Of a stretch of 64,000 bases of DNA, positions 27,377 through 35,831 are shown piece by piece. Origin of the DNA: Saccharopolyspora flava (GTDB lineage: Bacteria > Actinomycetota > Actinomycetes > Mycobacteriales > Pseudonocardiaceae); assembly GCF_900116135.1 (NCBI RefSeq), contig NZ_FOZX01000009.1, positions 1 through 64,000 of the forward strand, written 5' to 3'. The notes beneath the pieces were generated by a model that was not told the origin of the DNA, searched no databases, and worked only from the letters and a program-made list of their open reading frames with translations. Both the position numbers and the translations under genes were made by a program. Within the stretch, counting starts at the first letter, position 1, and each line of letters opens with the position of its first letter.

Positions 27377-29802
27377 TGCGGCGGATCGAGGACTCGCAGC
27401 TGTGCCGGTTCGCGCTGGTGGGCGGCGCGAACACCGCCGTGCACTGGGCGGCGTACCTGGGGTTGTGGCTGCTGCTGCCGTACCTGCTGGCGCACGTGCT
27501 GGCCACGGCGGTCGCGACGCTGTGCTCCTACGCGCTGCACTGCCGCTTCACCTTCCGGGTGCCGCCGACCGGGCGGTCGCTGCTGCTGTTCCCGCTGACG
27601 AGCCTGGCGCTGCTGGTGGTGAGCACGGCCGCGGTGGCGCTGGCGGTCAGCGTCTACGGGATCGACCCGAGGCTGGCGCCGCTGGTGGGCTTCGCGCTGG
27701 TGCCGGTGACCTTCCTGGCCAGTCGCGCCGCCCTCACCCGGGGCGAGATCGGCGAGTGGCGGGGCGCGGCCGGGGTGGCGCTGGCCACCGCCGCGCTGGG
27801 GACGGTGCCGCTGCTGGTGAACCCGTCGTTCTACTTCACCGACGACAGCGCGGCGCAGTTCCTGCCGATGTGGCACCGGCTCGGCGAGCGGCTGCTGGCC
27901 GGGCAGTGGTCGCTGGGCCTGGAACCGGACTCGTGGATGGGCGGCAACCTCGCCGCCGAATCGCTGTTCGGCATCTGGAACCCGGTGCACCTGCTGGACT
28001 ACGTCCTCGTCGCCCTCATCGGCGACCTGGCGGTGGCCGCGGCGGTGGTGAAGATCCAGTTCCTGGTGCTGCTGGCGGTCGGCACCTTCCTGCTGTGCCG
28101 CGGGTGTGGAGCGAAACCCGCTGCGGCGTCGGCGATGTCGGTGGCGCTGCCGGTGTCGGGGTTCGTGCTGTACTTCGAGGCGGCCAGCTGGGCCGGCGGG
28201 CTGATGGGGCTGGCGTGGGTGCCCTGGGCCTGGTGGGCGCTGCGCCGCCACGTCGCCGAGGGCGCGCCCGCGCTGCTGCCGTTCGCGCTGTGCTACCTGT
28301 GCGTCTCGGCGGGCGATCCGTACGCGCTGCTGGCGTTGTGCCTGGTGTTCGCGGGCTGGGCGGTCGAGTTCGGGCCGCGCCGGCTGCTCGGGATCGGGGT
28401 CGCGGTGGCCGCGTGCCTGCCGCTGGTGTTCTGGCCCGTGCTGGCGACCTCGTCGGTGGGGTGGCGGTCGGGCCGGGAGCTGTTCAACTCCGGACTGCTG
28501 GTGCCCGGCGTCGGGGACCTGCTCAACGCCAGCACCCCGGGGTTCCTGCCGCAGATCCTGTCCTTCGGCGACTACCGGATGACGGTCCCGGCGACGTTCC
28601 TGGCGTGGTTCGCGGTGCCGCTGCTGCCCTGGCTGGACTGGCGCGCGGTGTCGTGGCGGCGGTGCCGGACCGCGCTCGTGGTGGCCTGCTGCTCGGCGCT
28701 GCTGTGCCTCGGCCCGTCGAACGTGTGGATGTTCCGGTGGCCGCTGCGGCACGTCGCGCTGCTGCACCTGGCGCTCGCGGTGCTGCTGGCGGTCGCGCTG
28801 TCGGCCGGGGCGCGCCGGGACCGGGTGCGGGCGCGCGCGGCGGCCTCCGGTGCGCTGCTGCTGGTGGGCGGCTACCTCGCGGTCGCGGCCTGGCCGGCGC
28901 AGGCGCCCAAGCACGTGATCGGGCTGGTGCTGGTCGCGGGCCTGCTGGTGTGCGCGCTGCGGACGCGGCTGTTCGTGGTGCTGCACCTGGGAACCGCGCT
29001 GGTGCTGGGGTTGCAGCTGCTGTGGTTCCCGGTCAACGCCGACGTCGCCGACTACCGCTTCCCGACCGACGTCGCTGCCCTGCGCGCGCAGCACGGCGCG
29101 TCGCGCGGGGGAACGGTCGTGCAGATCGCCGCCCGCGAGGCGATACCGCCCGAGCGCATCGCCGACCGCAGCGCGTGGTCGGAACTGCTGCTGGGCAACA
29201 TGCCCGCCGCCGCGGGAGTGCCGAGCCTGGTGTCCTACACCGGGATCGGGCACGAGGCGCTGCACCGGACGTTGTGCCTCAACTACTTCGGCGCCACCTG
29301 CCCGCAGGCCTACGACCGGCTGTGGGGCCCGGACCGGCTGGCCGACCAGCTCAAGGCCACCCGCGTCGTGGTGCAGCGACGGCTGCGGGAGGTGACCGAG
29401 GCGCCACCGGGCTGGCGCGTGTCGCACCGGGACGCCGACGTCGTCGTGCTCGCCCGCACGACACCGGTGCCGTGGCCGCACGGCCGGGTCAGCACCGCGC
29501 GCGGGGTGCGGGTGATCGACGACGCGCAGCGCGGGGCGCGCGGCGAGACCGTGCGCTTCACCGGTCACGGCGAGCTGGTGTTCGCGCGGCTGTTCTGGCC
29601 CGGCTACCGGGCCACCGTGGACGGCCGGCCGGTTCCGGTCTCGGCGACCGACGCCGGGCTGCTGACCGTGCGGATCCCCCGGGACGTCGACGGCGGGGTG
29701 CTGTCGGTGACGTGGGCGCCGCCGGGTGTGCGCGTCGGATTGCTGCTGGTCGCCACCGGGGCCCTGACGGCGCTGGTGCTGTCGCGGAGGTGGGGACGAT
29801 GA
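27376..29802 (+). CDS. GtrA flippase domain fused to YfhO/GT-C-like membrane protein
   Basis: 808 residues. Residues 1-~122 are a GtrA domain (CRFALVGGANTAVHWAAYLG and CSYALHCRFTFR), four membrane helices proposed to flip polyprenyl-linked sugars. Residues ~130-560 contain ten or more further helices, with a large loop starting SFYFTDDSAAQFLPMWHRLG, resembling YfhO/GT-C membrane glycosyltransferases; the last ~200 residues are a soluble extracytoplasmic beta-rich domain plus one terminal helix. In phage Gtr systems GtrA, GtrB and a specific transferase are three proteins; here the flippase and the putative transferase are one chain. ATG 27376 shares a base with the gtrB stop; GTG 27373 is possible. 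Confidence 0.82.
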   Translation: MRRIEDSQLCRFALVGGANTAVHWAAYLGLWLLLPYLLAHVLATAVATLCSYALHCRFTFRVPPTGRSLLLFPLTSLALLVVSTAAVALAVSVYGIDPRLAPLVGFALVPVTFLASRAALTRGEIGEWRGAAGVALATAALGTVPLLVNPSFYFTDDSAAQFLPMWHRLGERLLAGQWSLGLEPDSWMGGNLAAESLFGIWNPVHLLDYVLVALIGDLAVAAAVVKIQFLVLLAVGTFLLCRGCGAKPAAASAMSVALPVSGFVLYFEAASWAGGLMGLAWVPWAWWALRRHVAEGAPALLPFALCYLCVSAGDPYALLALCLVFAGWAVEFGPRRLLGIGVAVAACLPLVFWPVLATSSVGWRSGRELFNSGLLVPGVGDLLNASTPGFLPQILSFGDYRMTVPATFLAWFAVPLLPWLDWRAVSWRRCRTALVVACCSALLCLGPSNVWMFRWPLRHVALLHLALAVLLAVALSAGARRDRVRARAAASGALLLVGGYLAVAAWPAQAPKHVIGLVLVAGLLVCALRTRLFVVLHLGTALVLGLQLLWFPVNADVADYRFPTDVAALRAQHGASRGGTVVQIAAREAIPPERIADRSAWSELLLGNMPAAAGVPSLVSYTGIGHEALHRTLCLNYFGATCPQAYDRLWGPDRLADQLKATRVVVQRRLREVTEAPPGWRVSHRDADVVVLARTTPVPWPHGRVSTARGVRVIDDAQRGARGETVRFTGHGELVFARLFWPGYRATVDGRPVPVSATDAGLLTVRIPRDVDGGVLSVTWAPPGVRVGLLLVATGALTALVLSRRWGR

Positions 29803-31457
29803 GGGCGGTCGTCGCGCTGCTGGCGATTCTGCTGGCGCTGGTCTCACCCGGCGTCGCCGCGGCGGGACCGCGACCGTCGCACCTGCAGGTCGTGGCGCAC
29901 CCCGACGACGACATGCTGTTCATGAGCCCGGACGTGGCCCTGGCGCTGCGCTCCCGCGCCCGGGTGACGACCGTGTTCCTCACGGCGGGGGAGAGCGACG
30001 TGCGCCCGCCCGCCGACTACGCCGCGAGCAGGCAGGCGGGCACCCGGGCCGCGTTCGCCGCGATGGCCGGTGCCGCCGACGACTGGACCCGCTCGGCGCT
30101 GGACCTGCCCGGCGGGCGGCGGGCCGAGCTGCAGCGGCTCCGCGAGCGGCCCGAGGTCGCGCTGGTGTTCCTCGCCCTGCCTGACGACAACGACCCCGAC
30201 TCGCGGCACGCCCTGAGCAGGCTCTGGCGGGATCCCGCCCACCACGTGCCCACGGTTCCCGCCACCGGCTCCGTCGTACCCGCGACCGCGCACGACCGGG
30301 ATTCGGTGATCGCCGCGCTGCGCCGGATCGTCGCCGAGTTCGCGCCGACGCTCGTGCGCACCCAGGACCCGCGCCCCGACCCGCGCTACCAGGGGCAGTG
30401 GGGTGCCGCCCACGACCACCCCGATCACGTCGCGACCGCGCGGTTCACCGAAACCGCGCTGCGCGGAACGGATCTCCCGCTGCTGCACTACCGCGACTAC
30501 AACGTCGCCGACGCCCCGCCGAACCTCCCGGAGCGGGTCGTGGCCGCCAAGCGAGCCGTGTTCGCCCGCTACGCCGAGCACGACCCGCAGGTCAGTCTCG
30601 ACGCGCCCTACGACGCGTGGCTGGCCTCGATGCGCCTGCGCCGGCCGTGGGGAACCCGGTGGGCCACCACCGATCAGCAGGTGCACGTGCGCGGAAACCG
30701 GCTCGTCCGCACCGATTCCGGAGTCGAGTCCGTTGTGGACACACCGGGGTTCGTGCCGCGCGAGGGCTCGGTGAGCTTCGCCGGTCCGGACCGGTTCGTG
30801 GTGCAGGAACGCGACAACGGCGCGGTGTGGCTGCGGGACGGCGACCGGTGGCTCCCGCTCGGCGCACCACCGCCACGGGAACCGGGAGTGGACCTCGGGC
30901 CGCCCTCGGCGGTGCCGGTCGGCGACCACGTCCTCGTCGCCGTCCGCGACCGGGGTGGGGGAGTGAGCGTGCGCGACGCGGGAGGGTGGTGCCGGCTCGG
31001 CGGAACCGACGTCGCCGACGAGGTGTCCGCGGTCCTCGACGGCAGCGGCGAGGTCCACGTGCTGGCGGCCTCGCGATCCGGGCTGCGGCACTGGCGGCTC
31101 ACCGCGTCCGGCTGCGGGCAGCCGCTCGCCTCGAACGAGCACCCCGTCGGCGGCATCGCCGTGACCAGGGGGTACGCGGCCTTCCGGGACTCGCGGGGTG
31201 ATCTGGTGGTGCTGGCCGAGCAAGCCGGCTGGCGGCGCGTCCGGACCGTCGACGCCGAGGCGATCTCCGACCCCGCGATCGCGCCCGGGCCGGTGCTCGC
31301 GATCCGCAACGCCGACGGGCTCCTGGAGATCATCCGGCCGGACGGCGGCAGAACCGAGCTCGGGCCCGTCGCGGGACCACCCGCGCTGACCCCGGACGGC
31401 GATCAGGCCGCCGCCCTCGCGGACGACGGCCTGATCAGGACCTTCGAAGTGGATTAG
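29799..31457 (+). CDS. Secreted PIG-L deacetylase with C-terminal propeller-like domain
   Basis: 552 residues. Cleavable signal peptide (~1-22). PIG-L/LmbE metal site: HPDD (34-37) and HDHPDHVAT (~206-214). These zinc enzymes deacetylate N-acetyl sugars such as GlcNAc-inositol; the family also includes MshB. Residues ~300-552 hold repeated short beta segments (FVVQERDNGAVWLRDGDRW and HVLVAVRDRGGGVSVRD) typical of a beta-propeller or sialidase-like fold, probably for carbohydrate binding. ATGA overlap with the GtrA-fusion gene makes a three-gene operon. The product is exported, so its substrate is likely a cell-surface glycan. The stop overlaps the convergent permease gene by four bases. Confidence 0.85.
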   Translation: MRAVVALLAILLALVSPGVAAAGPRPSHLQVVAHPDDDMLFMSPDVALALRSRARVTTVFLTAGESDVRPPADYAASRQAGTRAAFAAMAGAADDWTRSALDLPGGRRAELQRLRERPEVALVFLALPDDNDPDSRHALSRLWRDPAHHVPTVPATGSVVPATAHDRDSVIAALRRIVAEFAPTLVRTQDPRPDPRYQGQWGAAHDHPDHVATARFTETALRGTDLPLLHYRDYNVADAPPNLPERVVAAKRAVFARYAEHDPQVSLDAPYDAWLASMRLRRPWGTRWATTDQQVHVRGNRLVRTDSGVESVVDTPGFVPREGSVSFAGPDRFVVQERDNGAVWLRDGDRWLPLGAPPPREPGVDLGPPSAVPVGDHVLVAVRDRGGGVSVRDAGGWCRLGGTDVADEVSAVLDGSGEVHVLAASRSGLRHWRLTASGCGQPLASNEHPVGGIAVTRGYAAFRDSRGDLVVLAEQAGWRRVRTVDAEAISDPAIAPGPVLAIRNADGLLEIIRPDGGRTELGPVAGPPALTPDGDQAAALADDGLIRTFEVD

Positions 31458-32797
31458 GCGGACGCCCCGGCGGTCTCGGGCGCACCGGAGCGGGACGCGC
31501 GGTGCTCGCCGGGGTCGCTGTCGTCCTTCATCCGCAACGACAGCAAGCCCACCGCCAGGTACATCAGGCAGAACACGATCGCCGCGCCACCACCGCCGAC
31601 CAGCGGGTACAGCACCGTCACCACGACCGGGCCGACGAACGCCGCGCCGCCCGCACCGAAGTTCAGCACCGCCAGCGCCGAACCCTTGTCCTTGGCGGCC
31701 ACCATCGACGGCATCAGCGCCGACAACGGCACGAACCCGGCCAGCACGAAGCCGTAGAGCACGCCGAACGTCGCCGCCACGGCGAAGCTCTGCGAGGCCA
31801 TCGAGCTGAAGTACCACAGCGGCGTCGCGATCGCGCAGCCCACGCACCCGAACCAGGTCACCGTGCGGCGCCAGCCGAAGCGGTCGCCGAACACGCCGAA
31901 GAACAGGTTCGCCGCGATGTTCGCGCCGTAGGCGATCGACGCCAGCGACGCCACCTGCGCCGCCGTCAGGAACCCGCCGCCCGGGGCCGCCGGGCCGAAG
32001 GTGAACGGGAACATCGCGAAGAACCCGTACTGCGGCGCCGTGTTCACGATGCGGATCAAACCGCCCGCCAGCACCCGGCGATCCCGCCACAGGATGTCCA
32101 CGCCCTCCGCCAGGCGCTTGAGGCTGCGCGGGTTCTCCACCGTCTCATCCGCGATCGGCCGAAGCCCGTGCTCCTCGCGCACCGCGAACGAACCCAGCAG
32201 CACACCGACCGTCACCACGACCAGCGACAGCACCAGGGTCTGGTAGTCGTTCAGCCCGAACACGCCGATCGACAGGGCCGCCAGCGCGGCGCCCAGCGTC
32301 GGCAGACCACCCGTGAAGGCGAACCAGAACCAGCCCGCCACCGAACCGCGCATCTTCGTCGGGCTCGCCACCTGCGCCCACGCCAGGAACGAGAACGCGA
32401 ACAGCGGGTAGGCCAAGCCGCGGACGCCGTAGGTGGCGACGATGAACACCGCGTTGTGCGACGGCAGCGCCGCGAACAGGAACAGGCACTCGAAGCCGAC
32501 CCACCACGCGCCGCCCAGCCACATCACCCGGCGCGGACCCCAGATCGCCGAGAGCGTCCCGGAGAACCACGCCGCGATCATGGCCGCGACGCCGTAGAGC
32601 GTGACCGTCGCGAACGAGGCCACCGCGCCCGGCAGCGCTCCGCCCTCGGGTTGCTGCAGGTAGTCGGACAGGAACGTGGTCTCCACGCCGTCGCCGATCA
32701 TGAAGATGAGGACGGCTACGAAGCCCCAGAAGAGCTGTCTCGGGATGCCGATGCGGTCCAGGAACCCCGGGGCCCCGGTCGCGGACGTTTGGGACAT
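31454..32797 (-). CDS. MFS polyol permease (RbtT/DalT/CsbX family)
   Basis: 447 residues, 12 membrane helices. The N-terminal segment LFWGFVAVLIFMIGDGVET is typical of ribitol/arabitol permeases of the polyol:H+ symporter group. GGAG seven bases before ATG 32797 sets the start. It is transcribed away from the catabolic operon but has an upstream sequence (32856-32884) shared with that operon's promoter, so both are probably controlled by the DeoR-type regulator encoded between them. Probable substrate: a C4 or C5 polyol. Confidence 0.85.
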   Translation of the reverse strand: MSQTSATGAPGFLDRIGIPRQLFWGFVAVLIFMIGDGVETTFLSDYLQQPEGGALPGAVASFATVTLYGVAAMIAAWFSGTLSAIWGPRRVMWLGGAWWVGFECLFLFAALPSHNAVFIVATYGVRGLAYPLFAFSFLAWAQVASPTKMRGSVAGWFWFAFTGGLPTLGAALAALSIGVFGLNDYQTLVLSLVVVTVGVLLGSFAVREEHGLRPIADETVENPRSLKRLAEGVDILWRDRRVLAGGLIRIVNTAPQYGFFAMFPFTFGPAAPGGGFLTAAQVASLASIAYGANIAANLFFGVFGDRFGWRRTVTWFGCVGCAIATPLWYFSSMASQSFAVAATFGVLYGFVLAGFVPLSALMPSMVAAKDKGSALAVLNFGAGGAAFVGPVVVTVLYPLVGGGGAAIVFCLMYLAVGLLSLRMKDDSDPGEHRASRSGAPETAGASA

Positions 32798-32855
32798 CAC
32801 TGTCTCCAACGGGTCGTGTCTACCAACGAATGTCGGACATCATGCACCCTGTTGA

Positions 32856-32884
32856 AGTTAACGCACAAGGTGTGAATTTGGTTC
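32856..32884 (+). promoter_or_regulatory. Putative DeoR operator, copy A (permease promoter)
   Basis: AGTTAACG (32856-32863), six bases, then GTGTGAATTTGGTTC (32870-32884). The same two blocks with the same spacing occur at 33963-33991. It lies 59-87 bases upstream of the permease start. Confidence 0.65.
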
Positions 32885-32895
32885 TGTCCACTGAC

Positions 32896-33088
32896 ACTAC
32901 TCTGTGGTCCCTTTGCTTGGCGGTGCCAGAAGCGGAACCTGACACGCCTTCTGGCTCCGGGATCCGAGGCTTATGTATGCCAATACACGGCGCGTCGGCT
33001 GTCCTCCCCAGAAGACGTGTCAGAACCCGCGGCGGTGCAAGCGTCTTAGGTGGGGTAGTGAGGAACCGGCTTCGCCGGTTGCCTGACG
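32896..33088 (+). repeat. 193-nt structured intergenic element, copy 2
   Basis: Second copy of the element at 7463-7655, equal in length. Helix A: 32939-32954 with 33008-33023, 15 of 16 positions paired (one C-A mismatch). Helix B: 33064-33070 with 33074-33080, loop TTC. The arms differ from copy 1 with compensating changes, while the 53-nt loop is nearly identical. It lies 17 bases past the 3' end of the DeoR gene, antisense to it, and upstream of the permease promoter. Confidence 0.85.
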
Positions 33089-33105
33089 TGCTCGGGTTGC
33101 TGTCG

Positions 33106-33894
33106 TCAGTGCGCCTTGGTCATGTGGACTTCGGCTTCTTCTCGCATCTCCTCGACCAGGGCTTCGTCGAGGTCTCCGGCCAGCAGGACGTGGTCGAAGT
33201 GGCTGACCGGGGCGAGCTGGTGCAGGGCCGAGCGGGCGACCTTGCTGGCGTCCATCATCAGGACCTTCGTGGTGGCGCTGCCCATCATCGCGCGCTTGAC
33301 CAGGACGATCTCCTGCTCCTGGTGGTAGGTCAGGCGGGCGTTCATGGCCGAGGTGGACAGGAACACGATGTCCACCGAGAACGTCGAGATCATCTCCTGG
33401 CACGGCAGGCCCAGGTAGGAGTCGTGGGTGCGGGAGTACTCGCCGCCCAGTCCGATCAGCCGGATGTCGGGCACGTCGCGCAGGGTCTCCTGGACCTGCC
33501 GGTAGTTGCTGACCACCGTCAGCGGGCCCACCTCGGGCAGCAGCCTGGCCAGCGCGAGCGCCGTCGTGGAGTCGTCGAGCATCACCGACATGCCCGGCGT
33601 GATGAACCGCAGCGCGTCCTGGGCCAGCGCCTCCTTCTCGGCGGTGTGGGTGTGCAGCCGGAAGTCCGAACTGGACTCGAACACCGTCGAGGGCTGGGCC
33701 GAGACCCCGCCGTGGTACTTGCGCAGCAGGCCCCGCGTCGCCAGGTCGTCGAGGTCGCGGTGCACCGTCATCAGGCTGACCCCGGTCAGCGAGGACAGCT
33801 CCGCGGCGCTGGCGAAGCCCTGCGCGAGGACGTGGTCGACGATCCTCTGCTGCCGCTGGAGTCGGGGGGACTGCTTCTTCGGTGCGGACGACAT
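33106..33894 (-). CDS. DeoR-family transcriptional regulator
   Basis: 262 residues. N-terminal DeoR helix-turn-helix (QRIVDHVLAQGFASAAELSS and LMTVHRDLDDL, ~15-70), then the DeoRC sensor domain with ISOCOT fold (SVMLDDSTTALALARLL, GLGGEYSRTHDSYLG). These regulators bind a phosphorylated sugar intermediate and usually repress. It sits between the permease and the catabolic operon it probably controls. It is transcribed on the minus strand, divergently from the HAD gene across 122 bases containing operator copy B. Confidence 0.9.
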   Translation of the reverse strand: MSSAPKKQSPRLQRQQRIVDHVLAQGFASAAELSSLTGVSLMTVHRDLDDLATRGLLRKYHGGVSAQPSTVFESSSDFRLHTHTAEKEALAQDALRFITPGMSVMLDDSTTALALARLLPEVGPLTVVSNYRQVQETLRDVPDIRLIGLGGEYSRTHDSYLGLPCQEMISTFSVDIVFLSTSAMNARLTYHQEQEIVLVKRAMMGSATTKVLMMDASKVARSALHQLAPVSHFDHVLLAGDLDEALVEEMREEAEVHMTKAH

Positions 33895-33962
33895 GCGGAC
33901 ATCTTGCCTCGTCGAGCGTCCGATGTGATGGAGACCCGCCGGACTATCACTGGACTAGTGAC

Positions 33963-33991
33963 AGTTAACGATCCGAGTGTTAATTTGGCTC
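33963..33991 (+). promoter_or_regulatory. Putative DeoR operator, copy B (catabolic operon promoter)
   Basis: AGTTAACG (33963-33970), six bases, then GTGTTAATTTGGCTC (33977-33991). It matches copy A in both blocks and spacing. GTTAA occurs twice within it, 15 bases apart. A 5-bp dyad TCACT-ggact-AGTGA (33947-33961) abuts it, and a 6-bp hairpin (33991-34007) runs into the GGGAGG ribosome site of the HAD gene. Confidence 0.65.
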
Positions 33992-34016
33992 CACCAGTGA
34001 TTGGTGGGAGGTACGG

Positions 34017-34712
34017 ATGACCCAGCCGGATCGGCCGAACGGCGCTCATCGCGCGGTCGTGTTCGACATGGACGGCGTCCTGGTCGAGAGCGAGCACCTG
34101 TGGGAGCGGATGTGGACCCGCTTCGCCGCGGCTCGCGGCCGCAGCTGGACGGGGGAGCAGACCCGGCAGGTCCAGGGCATGAGCGCACCCGAGTGGGCCG
34201 CGTTCCTCGCCGAGTTCAGCCGGGCCGCCGAATCCGCCGCCGACACCGAGCGGATCGTCGTCGACGACATGATCACCGCTCTCGACGGCGGTGAGATCGA
34301 GCTGCTGCCCGGCGCCGAGAAGATGGTCACCGACGTCGCCGCCCGCGCACCCATCGCGCTGGCCTCCTCCGCCCCGCGACGGCTCATCGACGCCGTCCTC
34401 GACCGGCACGGGCTCACCCCGCACTTCTCGGCGACCGTGTCCAGCGCCGAGGTGCCGCGCGGCAAACCCAGCCCCGACGTCTACCTGGCCGCCGCCGACA
34501 AGCTCGGCCACGACCCGGCGCAGTGCCTCGCGGTCGAGGACTCCAGCAACGGGTTGCGCGCGGCTGCCCGGGCGGGCATGACGGTCGTGGCGATCCCCAA
34601 CGGCGACTACCCGCCGGCCGAGGACGCGCTCGCCGGAGCCGCCCACATCGCCACCGACCTCGACGACGTGCGGCTGCGGTTGGTCGGATCGCTGCCCCAA
34701 CCCCCGAGCTGA
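34017..34712 (+). CDS. HAD-superfamily phosphatase/phosphoglucomutase-like
   Basis: 231 residues. Motif I FDMDGVLVESE (nucleophile D17, general acid D19), motif II in ASSAPRRL, Lys and late motif PRGKPSPDVYLAA and VEDSSNGLRAA. The subfamily I cap matches small-sugar-phosphate phosphatases or beta-phosphoglucomutase relatives. GGGAGG six bases before ATG 34017 sets the start. It opens the catabolic operon; it may dephosphorylate a pathway intermediate or a toxic side product. Confidence 0.88.
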   Translation: MTQPDRPNGAHRAVVFDMDGVLVESEHLWERMWTRFAAARGRSWTGEQTRQVQGMSAPEWAAFLAEFSRAAESAADTERIVVDDMITALDGGEIELLPGAEKMVTDVAARAPIALASSAPRRLIDAVLDRHGLTPHFSATVSSAEVPRGKPSPDVYLAAADKLGHDPAQCLAVEDSSNGLRAAARAGMTVVAIPNGDYPPAEDALAGAAHIATDLDDVRLRLVGSLPQPPS

Positions 34713-34775
34713 CCCGACAGAGCCGAATCCCCGGCTCGTGGAGCCGATGCACCTCGCGACAAAGGAGTCCAGGAG

Positions 34776-35831
34776 ATGACGAGCGTTCTGGCCGCCGGTG
34801 ACCACTTCGTGCATCCCGAGGTGTTCGTCGACGCCCTGCGCCGCGCGAGCGCGCGCGAACTGCGCTTCGACACGCTGAAGCTGCCGTGGCCGGTGGAGCC
34901 CTTCGGCCCCGTCGGGAATGTGCAGGAGGCCAGCGGCACCGAGCAGCAGCTGCTCGACGCCCTCGGCGACCACGAGATTGTCGCCACCCAGATGGCGCCG
35001 TTCACCGGCGACGTCCTCGCCGCGGCGAAGAACCTGAAGTTCGTCGGGGTGTGCCGGGGCGGCCCGGTCAACGTCGACCTGCAGGCGGCCACCGACAACG
35101 GCGTCATCGTCAGCTACGCCCCCGGCCGCAACGCCGCCGCGGCGGCCGAGTTCGCCGTCGGCCTGATGCTCGCCGCGTTGCGCCGGATCCCCGGTTCGGA
35201 CGCCGAGCTCAAGGACGGCAACTGGCGCGGCGACTACTACGCCTACGAGAACGCCGGCATCGAGCTCGAAGGCTCCACCGTCGGGCTCGTCGGCTACGGC
35301 GCGATCGGCCGCATCGTCGCCCGCGTGCTGCGCGCCTTCGGCGCCACCGTGCTGGTCGCCGACCCGTTCGCGGACCCGATCCAGGCCGCGGGCGAGGGTG
35401 TCGAGCTCGTCGAGCTGGAGGCGCTGCTGCGGCGCAGCTCGGTGGTGAGCCTGCACGCCCGGCTCACCCCGGAGACCCGCAACCTGCTCAACGCCGAGAA
35501 CCTCAAGCTGCTGCCCGAAGGCGCGGTGCTGGTCAACTCCGCGCGCGGCGGTCTGCTCGACTACGCCCCGCTGCCGGACCTGCTGCGCAGCGGCCGGCTC
35601 GGCGCGCTGGCCGTCGACGTCTACGACATCGAACCGCCGCCGCGCGACTGGCCGCTGTTCGACGCGCCCAACGTGATCACCACCCCGCACCTGGCCGGGG
35701 CCACCCGGCAGACCGCGCACCGGGCCGCCGAGATCGTCGCCGGCGAGGTCGGCCGCTTCCTGGAAGGGCGGCGACCGCGGTTCGTGGCCAACCCCGACGT
35801 GCTCGCCCGGTACGAGGACCTGCAGCCATGA
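34776..35831 (+). CDS. D-isomer-specific 2-hydroxyacid dehydrogenase
   Basis: 351 residues. NAD-binding domain with VGLVGYGAIGRIVARVL (~169-185), the catalytic Arg in VNSARGGLLDY (~258-268) and His in PHLAGATRQT (~308-317). The general base Glu is in VYDIEPPP. Related to 3-phosphoglycerate dehydrogenases but without the C-terminal ACT domain. AAAGGAG eight bases upstream of ATG 34776. The stop overlaps the FGGY kinase start by four bases. Probably oxidises or reduces a sugar-acid intermediate. Confidence 0.88.
   Translation: MTSVLAAGDHFVHPEVFVDALRRASARELRFDTLKLPWPVEPFGPVGNVQEASGTEQQLLDALGDHEIVATQMAPFTGDVLAAAKNLKFVGVCRGGPVNVDLQAATDNGVIVSYAPGRNAAAAAEFAVGLMLAALRRIPGSDAELKDGNWRGDYYAYENAGIELEGSTVGLVGYGAIGRIVARVLRAFGATVLVADPFADPIQAAGEGVELVELEALLRRSSVVSLHARLTPETRNLLNAENLKLLPEGAVLVNSARGGLLDYAPLPDLLRSGRLGALAVDVYDIEPPPRDWPLFDAPNVITTPHLAGATRQTAHRAAEIVAGEVGRFLEGRRPRFVANPDVLARYEDLQP

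Noticed and set aside
32830-34020. 396-residue plus-strand frame opposite the DeoR regulator
   Set aside because: It runs antisense through a gene with a clear helix-turn-helix and includes the non-coding element.
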